Positions 21,601 through 27,949 of a DNA stretch of 64,000 nt are shown one piece after another. Under the pieces are notes generated by a model. The model did no database searches, had not been told where the DNA came from, and was given only the letters and a program-made list of their open reading frames with translations. The position numbers and the translations under genes were made by a program. Within the stretch, counting starts at the first letter, position 1. Each line of letters opens with the position of its first letter. Source of the stretch: Haliotis asinina (taxonomy: Eukaryota > Mollusca > Gastropoda > Lepetellida > Haliotidae); NCBI RefSeq assembly GCF_037392515.1, contig NC_090291.1, forward strand, positions 30,738,001-30,802,000. Direction: 5' to 3'.

Positions 21601-22981
21601 GCAGACGCACAATGGAGGGATGCTGGAGCTCCCAAAGTTTCTTACCCTCAGACTTGAAGACTCTTTGATGCCTGTTTACAAATGTGGAGTGAGGTTAGTT
21701 CAGTTAAATTGTATCTTGCGCTGCAACGATCCATACAGAATCTCACCCAAGTGTCTACTGATATCAAATATATCAACACGAGTTGATAGAGTAACAAATA
21801 TCCAAGGCATGCCGACGATATTTTTACCTTTATCAACGAGTATTGATATAACTGATATCAGTAGACATGAGGGTGAGCTTCTATTTATCATGCAAAATCC
21901 AAAAAAAAAAAAATGTACATGTCTGAACACAGTACTGACATTATATATGTAGTGCAGCAATGTCAGAGCATTGTGACATCAACTTCATGACATCATAGCA
22001 CTGTCAGGGCATTGTACAAAATCTACTGTCAAAACAATATATCCTAGGAGATTTGATCTCACACATATAATCTCTCCTGTGGAACACAGTTTTGGATGAT
22101 ACAGTATAATTCATTGAAAACTGAATCTAACACCATAGTTTCGATTTTCACTAACCATCATCTCTATTTCAGTTCAATATATGAGTGCTGTTCTGTGTTT
22201 AAACATCATATTTTTTGCTTGGAAAAAGCTCCATCATTTACATTCCTGATGTCCCGGGCAAATCTTCTAAAACGTTTCTGTGTGATATGTTTTGTTTAAA
22301 AAACTGAGAGAGTTATATGAAATCTGATGTTTTACTTGTATGAAGAATTGATCGAAATGATTGAATCAGTGGTCAAGTATAAAAAATCGAATCAAGGTCT
22401 GGGTAAATTGTAGTAAAAGCAGTATGTGGATAGTGGCATATATTCTTCAAATTAGATAGAAAATTATTTCACAGTCATCATATGAGCTTGTCTGATGACT
22501 TTCATCATAGTATCAAAAATTGCCTAGAACTCACGTACTGTTGAGTTTTCTGACACCAGCTTACTCCTTGCATGATTTACAGCAGATATTGATTTTATAA
22601 TCTGCTTTATTATCAGCTGTGAATACTTGCGTCATGTGAATTTTACTAGACATGGGCGTCAGACTACTTACTACAGTTGTAGACTGATGTCATTACTGTT
22701 TCTACTACGCTAGAATATTGTAAAAAGGATCTTGTCCTTCAGATCAACAGTGTTTGTTTTGTCTTATGAGTAATCGAGTTTTATGTTTACAACTTATCGG
22801 CTACTTACCTTGCTGGCAGAAGACCATCAGAGATCATTGTTTTGATGGCAACAGTGCCGAGATCCTTGTGGACACCTCGGTACACATAACCGTAGCCACC
22901 ACGGCCAATGGGGGTTTCATCATACTTGATGTCCTTGGATGATATCTTTGGAATTTCACTAACATCACTGCTTGAAGCCAT
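3379..22981 (-). CDS. RIPK1-like: RIPK1-like receptor-interacting protein kinase (whole gene, 14 coding exons)
   Basis: Predicted cytosolic Ser/Thr kinase adaptor of death-receptor/NF-kappa-B/necroptosis type signalling. Domains seen in order: TKL-class kinase domain (about residues 20-280; glycine loop GRGGYGYV, VAIK lysine 47, HLDLKSDN with Asp143, DFG at 161-163, PPE in place of APE at 193-195), coiled acidic linker, a long intermediate region of low-complexity and RDP-type repeats, a RHIM (VQLGQNNVM) and a C-terminal death domain. Known RIPK1 has the same order kinase-intermediate-RHIM-death domain but is about 670 residues; this one is about 1,340 because the intermediate region is expanded. 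Start ATG at 22981 is preceded by a good acceptor (5' UTR intron). Exon phases agree through exons A-J and M-N; junctions J/K and L/M are uncertain and a small exon may be missing. RIPK1 orthology rather than another RIPK is inferred from the joint presence of RHIM and death domain. Confidence 0.88.
4126..4386 (+). mobile_element. family 2 dispersed repeat copy
   Basis: GACTGAGTGAGTATATTTTT, GCACTCAGCAATATTCCAGC, GACCAGACAATCTAGTGATC and GTCGCCTCTTAAGACAAGCA. Confidence 0.7.
4620..4775 (+). mobile_element. tRNA-derived SINE with CACTC tail (family 1), plus orientation
   Basis: B box GGGTTCGATTCCCCA, then TGGGTACAATGTGTGAA, then GCTGGAATATTGCT and a GCGACATAAAACC-ACTCATTCCCTCA tail. Lies in the kinase gene intron between exons N and M. 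Confidence 0.7.
5127..5320. repeat. GTGA/GTGG microsatellite
   Basis: Pure GTGA run, then GTGG, then mixed GTGA/GCATA units. Another pure run is at 5595-5642. It is the variable end of a family 2 repeat. Confidence 0.85.
5290..5585 (+). mobile_element. abalone-type dispersed repeat (family 2), near full length
   Basis: GAGTGAGTTCAGTTTTACGC, CGCACTCAGCAATATTCC, GAGTCTGGACCAGACAATCC, CAACATGAGCAT, GTGTCAACCAAGTCAGCGAG, CTTATAACAAGCATGG, and ACCTTCACAGGG at the end. About 280 bp, no ORF of its own. Preceded by a long GTGA microsatellite (5127-5320). Confidence 0.75.
5855..5937 (-). mobile_element. family 1 SINE fragment
   Basis: GAATGAGTGAGTG, TTTTAGCAATATTC, then ACATCAGAAATGGGCTTCA. It touches the 3' edge of the RHIM exon's intron. 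Confidence 0.55.
5993..6332 (-). CDS. RIPK1-like: RIPK1-like exon M: RHIM exon
   Basis: 340 nt, phase 0 to phase 1. Codons at 6167-6141 read VQLGQNNVM, matching the RHIM pattern (I/V)-Q-(I/L/V)-G-x-x-N-x-M of RIPK1, RIPK3, TRIF and ZBP1, which forms hetero-amyloid signalling fibrils. Flanks are FNPLTLPPG before and VLNYDEDGN after. A Ser-rich and then basic segment (SKFKKMSKQHR) leads to the death-domain exon. Donor G/GTAAGTTTG is strong. Confidence 0.85.
6905..7010 (-). mobile_element. family 1 SINE fragment
   Basis: GAAGTGAGTAAGTATGATTT, CAGCAATATTCCAGCGATAT, then the CCCATTGTACAAATGGG region. Minus orientation, next to a family 2 copy. Confidence 0.55.
7050..7280 (+). mobile_element. family 2 dispersed repeat copy, diverged
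   Basis: GCTGCACTCTGCTATATTCC, ACCAAACAATCCAGTGGTCC, GTTGCCTTTTATGACAAGCA and ATCTTCACAGG. Confidence 0.6.
7344..7380 (-). CDS. RIPK1-like: RIPK1-like exon L: 12-codon micro-exon
   Basis: 37 nt between acceptor TACTTTCAG and a near-consensus donor A/GTAAGTAT; reads FRNDPNSIHVEL. Phase 0 fits exon K. It leaves in phase 1, but exon M opens in phase 0, so either a further small exon lies between 6333 and 7343 or this exon is skipped. Confidence 0.6.
7791..8104 (-). CDS. RIPK1-like: RIPK1-like exon K: Gln/Gly/Ser-rich exon
   Basis: Reads low-complexity Gln/Ser/Gly, ending with four tandem copies of SGAQAGSST-type sequence and YQFQ before donor GTACTG (phase 0). The 5' edge is not settled: the best-looking acceptor (edge 8104) breaks phase with exon J, whereas an acceptor with edge 8082 keeps it but lacks a pyrimidine tract. 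A missing small exon is the other explanation. Confidence 0.65.
8618..8800 (-). mobile_element. family 1 SINE, nearly full length, minus
   Basis: Begins (plus strand) with GTGA repeats, then TTTTAGCAATATTCCAGCAA, GTGGACACCAGAAATG, a GGGGAATCAAACCCAGG B-box complement and CAGGCTATGCCACTGCCT. Sits between kinase exons K and J. Confidence 0.7.
9160..9335. mobile_element. pogo/Tigger-like MITE
   Basis: 176 bp with about 25-bp terminal inverted repeats: CAGTGGAAGCTGTCATAACC at the left, complement of AGACAGCTTCCACTG at the right. CAGTGG starts and TA-rich flanks are typical of pogo-group elements. No coding capacity. Confidence 0.7.
9752..9840 (-). CDS. RIPK1-like: RIPK1-like exon J: short charged exon
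   Basis: 89 nt, phase 0 to phase 2, between acceptor TTGATACAG and donor GTAAGTATG. Reads REIQGLPDDHLVKRQENIKM then PVQRHTDTEP. No known motif. The phase fits exon I upstream; the link to exon K works only with an unusual acceptor. Confidence 0.72.
10055..10641 (-). CDS. RIPK1-like: RIPK1-like exon I: Ser/Thr/Asn/Ala low-complexity exon with 30-residue repeats
   Basis: 587 nt, phase 1 to phase 0. Starts DMLKNPGLPGSIYNPPSSSR and is almost wholly Ser, Thr, Ala and Asn. A 90-bp unit (30 residues, core SKPTNNPQALVSTTA) is present in two nearly identical copies plus a partial third between 10316 and 10510, so the exon contains a coding minisatellite. Ends KQEPER before donor GTAAGTCAC. Confidence 0.8.
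10958..11234 (+). mobile_element. family 2 dispersed repeat copy, well preserved
   Basis: TTTAGTTTTACGCCGCACTC, GTCTGGACCAGACAATCCAG, ATGAGCATCGATCTGTG, CCACCCGATCCCATTATTCG, GGGATCTTCACGGGTC. Between kinase exons I and H. Confidence 0.75.
11486..12310. repeat. 40-44 bp minisatellite derived from exon H 3' end
   Basis: About 20 units: first a 44-bp form (with GACTTACTCAG), then a run of 40-bp units (GACTCAG) that are almost identical. In minus sense ATATGAATGCCTCAAGTAGA and CCATGAAACTCAGTAAGTCA match the last 35 nt and donor of exon H (ATATGAACGCC, CAACTCAGTAAGTCAGAC). Most 40-bp units have lost the donor's GTAA. Confidence 0.85.
12321..12436 (-). CDS. RIPK1-like: RIPK1-like exon H: acidic methionine-rich exon
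   Basis: 116 nt, phase 2 to phase 1. Reads SRMPGMYRGLEDEMMDMDLE then DEMMMYPERYERHRHTMQL, with an internal near-repeat LEDEMM. Acceptor CTGTTTCAG, donor CTCA/GTAAGTCAG. Its last ~35 nt plus the donor are the seed of the 40-44 bp tandem array at 11486-12310. Confidence 0.75.
12511..12720. repeat. interspersed repeat, copy 1
   Basis: Contains AGCTAAAACTGTCC, CACCCAGTACCACTGGTACA and TTTTAAGATGAGGGTTTAAA. The same segments recur at 14335-14640, in the same gene's intron. Confidence 0.6.
14335..14640. repeat. interspersed repeat, tandem copies 2 and 3
   Basis: Two consecutive units of about 165 bp: TTCAGATGAGGGTTTAAAGT, GCTAAAACTGTAATG, TACCCAGTACCAATGG; then TCCAGATGAGGATTTACAGT, GCTAAAACTGTAACAG. 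Confidence 0.6.
14918..15060 (-). mobile_element. family 1 SINE fragment
   Basis: GAGTGAGTGAGTGGGTTG, TTTTAGCAATATTCCAAC and GGGCTTCACACATTGTGC, just outside kinase exon G. Confidence 0.55.
15117..15335 (-). CDS. RIPK1-like: RIPK1-like exon G: fourth RDP-type repeat
   Basis: 219 nt, phase 2 in and out. Reads RYLLREETPPRINPVDREVM, then DVIRDPEKLLLYMKQDPMLL, continuing the RDP repeat series, and ends in a basic tail. A TAG would be read directly after the exon if the intron were retained; the donor GTAGGG in the same place restores a phase that matches exon H, so I take the splice as real. A shorter isoform ending here is possible. Confidence 0.78.
15586..16691 (-). CDS. RIPK1-like: RIPK1-like exon F: large intermediate-region exon with RDP-type repeats
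   Basis: 1,106 nt, phase 0 to phase 2. Starts DAEDLGGDTAATADSESIFD, runs through an acidic region, then Ser/Thr/Ala low complexity (STASTASTASTAS), then three copies of a helical motif of the form (R/K)DP-x-x-(L/M)-(L/I): VLRDPVGMLLLHKD, KIKDPKELLKLVEKDP and ALRDPQMIR. Between the last two lies a strongly basic segment (MKDEIRRKRPNRTPKPEAVE). It resembles no domain I can name; STI1-like helix repeats are a possible comparison. The donor (AG/GTTTGC) is weak, but its phase fits exon G. Confidence 0.82.
17175..17475 (+). mobile_element. family 2 dispersed repeat copy, diverged
   Basis: AAGCTGCACTCAGCAACATC, GACCAGACCATCTAGTGATC, AGTCAGTGAGTCTGACCACC; the end merges with unrelated AT-rich sequence. 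Confidence 0.55.
17524..17618 (-). CDS. RIPK1-like: RIPK1-like exon E: post-kinase helical linker
   Basis: 95 nt, phase 1 to phase 0. Reads EMKVEIDSLFEKLAPAVPEA followed by LRKLEEEIAKLY, a charged amphipathic helix expected just after the kinase domain. Donor GTGAGAG, acceptor CTTCCAG. Confidence 0.85.
17960..18125 (-). mobile_element. diverged copy of the Leu/Ser-tRNA SINE
   Basis: Shares the tail (CACTTTCTCAGTGAAGTACA), the TTGGGTTGAATCC box and the AACTCACTCAGCCAC head of the family, in minus orientation, inside the kinase gene intron between exons D and E. Confidence 0.6.
18126..18215 (+). mobile_element. family 2 fragment
   Basis: CACGCCTCTTACCACAAGCA and GATCAATTCTGATCTTCATC correspond to the last third of family 2. 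Confidence 0.45.
18241..18758. mobile_element. Tc1/mariner-type internally deleted element
   Basis: About 518 bp, TA at both ends, inverted ends TACTCTTAAAAAAAAAGTAG and (complement) TACACTCTTAAAAAAAAGTA. No transposase remains. In the kinase intron between exons E and D. Confidence 0.7.
18918..19064 (-). CDS. RIPK1-like: RIPK1-like exon D: kinase C-lobe end
   Basis: 147 nt, phase 1 to phase 1. Reads RVSDDIIPKAVLSGQRPDMT and CPPEVMELMTRCWTQQPEKR, then PTFT. This is the conserved end of TKL kinase domains (CW...P..RPTF) and corresponds to GNRPDVDDITEYCP...CWEANPEARPTF in human RIPK1. Confidence 0.9.
19215..19310 (-). mobile_element. family 1 SINE head fragment
   Basis: GTGAGTGAGTGAGTTATA followed by a GATTTGAACCCAGGTCTT B-box complement and AAGCCTTAACCACAAG; the middle is deleted. 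Confidence 0.5.
19575..20468 (+). mobile_element. 5'-truncated Penelope-like retroelement (GIY-YIG part and 3' tail)
   Basis: About 894 bp flanked by a 13-bp target-site duplication (TGTCCAATGGGTA at 19562-19574 and 20469-20481). The open part to 19971 reads RGCIYQIPCNCGDLYIGETL then RPINTRMKEH, the GIY-YIG endonuclease pattern that follows the reverse transcriptase in Penelope-like elements. The reverse transcriptase is absent. The non-coding 3' end holds a hammerhead-like motif and repeats at 42505-42590. It inserted inside the exon-C array in the kinase gene, antisense to the gene, and is a relic. Confidence 0.82.
20469..20750. repeat. tandem array of exon-C 3' ends with splice donors
   Basis: About 66-bp units, four beyond the true exon end, plus a displaced one at 19507-19574 on the far side of the Penelope-like insertion. 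In minus sense each unit contains GGAGACAGTGGTTGGAGATC, the codons of ETVVGDRPFA, and in most the GCTAGTAAGT donor. Confidence 0.85.
20751..20961 (-). CDS. RIPK1-like: RIPK1-like exon C: activation loop to kinase helix F
   Basis: 211 nt, phase 0 to phase 1. Begins ITDFGLSQWK (DFG motif), then a basic/threonine-rich activation loop, VPPEVW in the APE position and DVYSFGIVLWE, the classical TKL helix-F motif. Donor is GCTA/GTAAGT. The last ~40 nt and the donor are copied several times in the intron just downstream (see array at 20469-20750). Confidence 0.9.
21100..21365 (-). mobile_element. family 2 dispersed repeat copy
   Basis: Minus orientation: GGGGTAGAGTAGGTCTTCAG, CGGGTGGTCAGGCTTGCTGA, GTTGATCACTGCACTG, ACATTGCTGAATGTGGTG, ending in CACTCACTCACTCACT right at kinase exon B's donor. 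Confidence 0.7.
21371..21671 (-). CDS. RIPK1-like: RIPK1-like exon B: kinase N-lobe to catalytic loop
   Basis: 301 nt, enters in phase 2 and leaves in phase 0. It carries the probable alpha-C glutamate (FKSEGKKLWEL, about Glu66), the hinge (LILEYMHFGSL) and the catalytic loop HLDLKSDNIL with Asp143, Lys145 and Asn148. HLDLK with Ser-Asp-Asn is typical of TKL/RIP kinases, so the site looks active. Donor is GTAGGTCT. Confidence 0.9.
21742..21877. mobile_element. short foldback element
   Basis: 136 bp with about 46-bp arms: CTCACCCAAGTGTCTACTGA, TATCAAATATATCAACACGA at the left and their near-complement at the right (CAGTAGACATGAGGGTGAG). Lies just beside the acceptor of kinase exon B. Confidence 0.65.
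22809..22981 (-). CDS. RIPK1-like: RIPK1-like exon A: start codon, glycine loop, VAIK lysine
   Basis: 57 codons plus 2 nt. It begins MASSSDVSEIPKISSKDIKY and contains GRGGYGYVYRG (glycine-rich loop, residues 26-36) and TVAIKTM, whose Lys47 is the ATP-anchoring lysine. Donor GTAAGTAG follows; phase 2. In mRNA sense an acceptor ending TTACAG lies about 25 nt before the ATG, so the 5' UTR is split. Confidence 0.9.
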
Positions 22982-23006
22982 GATGAAAGACTTTCACCAA
23001 ACTAAA
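22982..23006 (-). other. RIPK1-like: RIPK1-like 5' UTR end next to acceptor
   Basis: In mRNA sense the acceptor TTCTTATTTACAG ends at 23007, leaving 25 nt of 5' UTR before the ATG. It implies at least one non-coding first exon upstream. Confidence 0.6.
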
Positions 23007-23534
23007 CTGTAAATAAGAACAATAATCTTAATAATTGTAAAACTCATTTATCATAGGGACTTCATCGCTCTGATACACTGAGACTAAAGCATATATTCCT
23101 TCCTCAGGAAGGAACAATGGTGTTTGTTTAAATGCATCTTTAAACAATATTTGTGTTACTTTATGAAGTGCTTCATTTGTGTAGAGGGGAAGCCTGAAGT
23201 GATGACACCACTTTTGGACAACTCATCTATGACGTCACAGCAATTTTTGCTGATGAAAATTACTTGAAAATAGATGCATGTAATTTACAATGCGTGTCAG
23301 GAATACTTTCCATTTCTGCTTGATTAACATTATTTTAGAATATTTATATAGCCCACATTTCCAGGCAACTAGTTCATGTTCAAGGTGCTGGTATTTGTTT
23401 TCCCTCTATCACTGGATGCCAATCTCAATGGCACATCATATTATCAATCTCAACTCCCTGGGGAGTATACAATCCTTGCTGCCACTAGGTACACTGAGTT
23501 ATTGCAGCTTTCTGATTATTACAGAATCGGAACA

Positions 23535-23852
23535 CTTGAGTGAGTGAGTGAGTGAGTGAGTGAGTGAGTGAGTGAGTGAGTGAGTGAGTGAGTGAGTTTA
23601 GTTTAGTTTAATTTTATTTAGTTTTACTCAGCAATATTCCAGCTATATGACAGCTGTCTGTGAATAATTGAGTCTGGACCGGACGATCCAGTAACCAACA
23701 ACATGAGCATTGATCTGCGCAACTGGGAACAGATGACATGTGTCAACCATGTCAGTGAGCCTGACCACCTGATCCTGTTAGTTGCCTCTTACAACAAGCA
23801 TGGATTATTGAAGGCCTATTCTACAGCGGGACCTTCACGGGTCGGAACACTT
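23535..23852 (+). mobile_element. family 2 dispersed repeat copy with GAGT microsatellite
   Basis: Sixteen or so GAGT units (23537-23598), then TTTTACTCAGCAATATTCCA, GTCTGGACCGGACGATCCAG, CATGAGCATTGATCTGCGCA and ACCTTCACGGGTC. Lies in the 5' UTR intron of the kinase gene. Confidence 0.72.
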
Positions 23853-23949
23853 AAGCAACATAAGGAGTAAGTTAAAATGAAACGTTGCACTGACATTATT
23901 CAGTGTCAATAAGAATCAATCCAAATAGGATGCTGCACTTCATGACCAG

Positions 23950-24456
23950 CATCCATGATATCTCCAGGGTATACATTCCGATAAGTCCTCACTATACCCT
24001 GGATGCATCTTGGATGGTCCGATAATTTTATTACCTCCCTTTGCCACCTCTGCATTCTCACAGCAGCCAGTTAGCTAAGATGCCGTTAAAACTGAGCATG
24101 CCACTATCAACAAAGATAGCGGACGCAGCTGTGAAGGTTTGTTCTCAGTATGACTCAGATTTGGGGGAAATCATACAAACAAATTAATAGGTCCGAAACT
24201 GTGAAAAATATATGCAAGAACTCCTACCACTTTCAGATAACCTCTGCATGGTTTGTGTTGCCAAGTTTAGTCACTTAGATAATTTAAAAAGCAAAAGTGA
24301 GTTGTGATTGGTTGGTTCTACTTCCCAGTGTAGACACCTGATTGGATAAAAGGTCAGCCAAGGGAAGTAATAAATTTATCAGGATGAGGGGTATAGTGGA
24401 GATCCAAGGTATAGTGGAGATCAATCGGAACATATGCCTTGGAGATATCGAGGATA
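23950..24456. mobile_element. Mutator-like MITE with long inverted ends and 9-bp target duplication
   Basis: Flanked by CATGACCAG at 23941-23949 and 24457-24465. Inverted ends of about 100 bp: left CATCCATGATATCTCCAGGG, right complement TATCCTCGATATCTCCAAGG, continuing through ATTCCGAT and TTTATTACCTCCCTTTG. Nine-base duplication with long inverted ends is the Mutator pattern. No transposase. Confidence 0.75.
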
Positions 24457-24724
24457 CATGACCAGAAACAAATCCATTTATTATATAGCAAATCGGACCT
24501 TCCTCACATTAACTTGTGAACTCTGGTCTAAAATGATTATTGATAATGAGCGCAACCTTAAAACAGAATAGATCTTGTTTTTGTCTGAGCTGTTAAGTTA
24601 GACTCCAATCTCTTTAAAGTCGAGAAAGTACTAATATAGCACCCTCTTATTTGTTACAAAAATAAAAAGGGTTTGCAGCACCCGTCTAAGTACCCAAGAC
24701 AATGGTTGTGGCTAAAACGTACCA

Positions 24725-25200
24725 TTTGGAGTGCCCCTATTTTTTCATGTTTTAACCAAAGTTTTGGAAGCACCCATGGAAGTCCCCAAGGTATTTGTTT
24801 GTTTCTAATGAGGACCATTTGGAGTGCCCCTGTCTTTTAACCACTTTAACCAAACTTTAAGAAGCGCCCCTGAAAGCCCCAATGCTATTTGTTAAATTTT
24901 AGTGGGTATCATTTGAAGCGCCCTCAGCTTTTAACTCATGTTTAGGAAGCGCCCCTGGAAGCCCCAATGCTATTTGTTAAATTTTAGTGGGTACCATTTG
25001 AAGCGCCCTCAGCTTTTAACTAAAGTTTAAGAAGTGCCCCAGGAAGCCCCCATGACACTTATATAATTCTTGTGAGTGCCATTTGAAGTGTCCTGCCTTT
25101 TTATGCCATGAATCTGTAGTGCCCTTTGAAGTTCCATTTTGGGCGTCCCACCCCAATTGGAGCCTCATTTTCAGTGCCCTTTTAGGCGCCCCACTACATC
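24725..25200. repeat. tandem repeat of 85-90 bp, five diverged units
   Basis: Each unit has ACCATTTGGAGTGCCCCT-like sequence, a TTTTAAC stretch and GGAAGCGCCCCTGGAAGCCC. Ends with GGGGCGCC palindromic sequence near 25190. In the interval upstream of the kinase start. Confidence 0.7.
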
Positions 25201-25204
25201 ATAG

Positions 25205-25445
25205 TGGGGCGCCTCAAGTGTGTAAGGCTAGAAATGATCTTCAGTAACCCATACTTGTCATAAGAGGTGACTGAGGGGATTGGGTGGTTAGGTTCACTTA
25301 CTTGGCTGACACATGTCATTGTTTCCAAGTTGTGTAGGTGCTCATGTTGTTGAATACTGGATTGTTAGGTCAAAATTCAATTATTTACTGACCGCTGTCA
25401 TACAGCTGGAATAAGCAATCTGAGTGTGGCGTAAAACTAAACTGA
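25205..25445 (-). mobile_element. family 2 dispersed repeat copy
   Basis: GATTGGGTGGTTAGGTTCAC, GTTGAATACTGGATTGTTAG, GAGTGTGGCGTAAAACTAAA; the CACTC tail is lost. Confidence 0.65.
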
Positions 25446-26033
25446 CTGTCACCCCCTTCCACACAATCATTCATTAAGTACAATTGTGAATAATAGCTTT
25501 GTGTGTTTGGAATTTCAAATAAAAGGTGAAAAACAAAAACTGAAATTTAACCTGAGTCTACTTTTGTTATTGTTGATAAGAAACAAAGTTATTTTGAGAT
25601 GTAACCTAGCCAATGCTAACTTCAATTAGGTGAAAAGGTGTCAGAGGAGTGGTTACTCAAAATTAACTGTCAATTCACTCTTCGCAGAGGATGCACATGA
25701 AGTATATTTTTCCTGCATATTTTTCAGGAAAACACTATATGTCTTACAGAACTTCTGCTTGTGACATGCTACATGTGTTTAAGTCTACTGTTTCTCCGCA
25801 TTATATCCTTTGTCATACTGCTACATATATATTAGCTGGCTATTTCTGGAGAATGATGTCTTCTGAAGTGCAACATCACTCTGCAATGCCCATGTATTCA
25901 AAAATAGCCCAATCTGTACTTTCACTACTCATACTTGTTGACCAGAACAAAATGTAACTATCAGACACAGATTTCTGATTTGAGATATTTAATCTCCTAT
26001 GTTTGTGAGATCGAGTGGCAGCAACTTAAGTCA

Positions 26034-27335
26034 ATAGGTTTTGGTGAATAGGGCAAAATACAGGTTGTAGTAGGGCAAAAACAAATATCAAAAGGGCCAA
26101 GGCTAAAAGTCAAATAGGCTACAATTAAAAGTCAAAAAAGGCTGAAAATACAAAATTAATAAATTACATAGTGAAATAGTGTAAATAGTGTTTGGTTTGC
26201 TTGTTGTAATTTTATCTGAAATATGAACATGACTCTTCTTGACTCATGTCTAATTTGTATTGAGATTTTTGTTTTTGTTGTTGTAAGTTATTAATCTAAA
26301 TCTAATTAAAACATGGGATATTTGTATTTGTTGTGAGTTGCTGGGATTGGGCCCACCTGTGACCGTGTGTAAAAAACCTAAGAGTCAACTTTGTGTGCAG
26401 ACTCTTTCAGTGTTGTCACAACCCCTAGTATGCAGTACACAACCCTGTCCACTTAAAAGAACCCATGAATCTGTTGGTGGGGTGACCAGATGGTGGCCAC
26501 ACCTAGTTGCGGGTACAGCAACATACAGTAAACATGCACAAAGTACTGTGACTATCTGTCTCACTCCACCCAGCTGTGAATGGGAAAGCCTCATTAACTT
26601 GGTGCACCTGGTAGGCTGCAAGAGTTGTATGGTCTCCAGGGAGTTGAGATTGAAAATGCTATGTGCCGTTGTGATGGACATCGAACTGACTGATTCCCAA
26701 TTAGAAGTAACTAAATTGGTATTTGAACTTTCTGATATGTTATTTGGTGATGTTAACAAATCAAATTGACTCTTAATTAGATCAACCAACCTTGTTGTTA
26801 TAGGCAAAAAAGACTGCAACACAAGACCTGTTTAAGTCTACCAGGTCAGGGAGAGAGGTTTGTGGATGGGACATTCAAAATGTCAAAGTCATCCAAAGGA
26901 TGCTTCATGTCCTACATCATGAACAAATGAACTAGTGTAAATTATGATCGAGAGTGAACTTGTGTAAATCATGAACGGATGAACCTGTGTGAATTAAGAA
27001 CAAATGAGCAGTGTCTAAATCATGAACTTGTGAACGAATAAACCAGTGTAAATTATGATTATGTTAATTAAGTAAACGATGAAATATATGTATTGCCATT
27101 ACAGGAAAACTTGGCTACATGCTTGGCTGTTAGCATTTTATTAATGACATGATGATATTTTGTTTCAGTGACATATGTGTCAAAGAATAATGTAAAACCT
27201 TTCTCAACAATTTCTCTGTTGGGCCAATATGACTAGGAAAAGGCCCCAATGGGCTTTTGACTTTTCGTGACGGCCCATTTGACTTTTTCTATCGGTCCTT
27301 TTGACTTGGCACTTCTCGACCATTTGACTAGTTCC
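26034..27335. other. unclassified repeat-like stretch upstream of the kinase gene
   Basis: Both ends carry AAAGTCAAAT-type short motifs in opposite orientation (26100-26160 and the complement at 27240-27325). 26604-26680 matches the complement of 23410-23475 (CAATCTCAACTCCCTGG, ATACAA), so a dispersed repeat is embedded. Two overlapping opposite frames of about 145 codons (26338-26822) have no recognisable domain. Confidence 0.4.
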
Positions 27336-27461
27336 CTGCAGATACCCTTCCTGTTTAGCACTAATACTGGCTGTCTGTTGGAGGAGTATCTTAATTAACT
27401 GCTGGGTTTCGTCTGAATCTTAACACCCTACACTGCAGAAACATAAAAGCGTGGAACTTAC

Positions 27462-27600
27462 CTATAAAATGGTGAATAATTAACACTTGGTGTGCAGAAA
27501 ACGCCTGATTCAGTGCTTGTAGCAACCCATTCTGCAAAAGTCTCTTCTTCTTGTGGGACTTTCCAAAGGTACTTTCCCTTCTAAAAATAGATACGGAAAT
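27462..27600 (-). other. RIPK1-like: candidate non-coding first exon of RIPK1-like gene
   Basis: A near-perfect donor, ATAG/GTAAGTTCC in minus sense, lies at 27461. The sequence upstream of it in mRNA sense ends a plausible untranslated exon with one very short upstream ORF. The 5' limit is a guess. Position 240-380 bp from the NUDCD1 start fits a shared, divergent promoter. Confidence 0.4.
27555..27564. promoter_or_regulatory. perfect kappa-B site in the divergent promoter interval
   Basis: GGGACTTTCC matches the NF-kappa-B consensus GGGRNYYYCC exactly. A second, imperfect kappa-B-like sequence (GGGAAAGTACC, minus strand) follows at 27568-27578. The location is at the presumed first exon of the RIPK1-like gene and 274 bp from the NUDCD1 start. 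Function is inferred only. Confidence 0.45.
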
Positions 27601-27837
27601 GAGCTGTTACAAAAACTATAATCTCCTGATACGAACTGTGAAAAGTTAATCATGACGAATATACATATCTTGATGTTATAAAGGCCATATGTATATGATA
27701 CTAGACGTAAAGGATGCCCTAAAATGTTCTGTTATAATTTCAGGAATCCTATTTCTTTTTGAAGCTTTTGAAAGTGTGTAATTTATTTCTTTGCTCGTTG
27801 TAAAACAATTTCCCATTTTATGTTAATCAGTAACAAC

Positions 27838-27949
27838 ATGGCGGTGCAGGGAGATTTGCGAATCCAAAGAGAACTGGTAAACCCACATTTTGACGGATAT
27901 AAACTTTCCCTGGATCATTTACCAGTTTACACAAAGACATTAAATAAAG
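27838..27949 (+). CDS. NUDCD1: NUDCD1 first exon, version a
   Basis: 112 nt, ATG preceded by AACA (Kozak-like A at -3). Reads MAVQGDLRIQRELVNPHFDG then YKLSLDHLPVYTKTLNK, closer to the human start (RVKRPLLDPRFEGYKLSLEPLP). Ends AAAG/GTAAAG, phase 1, joining exon 2 to give Gly. Confidence 0.85.

Noticed and set aside
26338-26822. Two overlapping opposite frames of ~145 codons
   Set aside because: Part of the region matches a dispersed repeat at 23410-23475, composition is not gene-like in either direction, and no splice context or known domain is visible.
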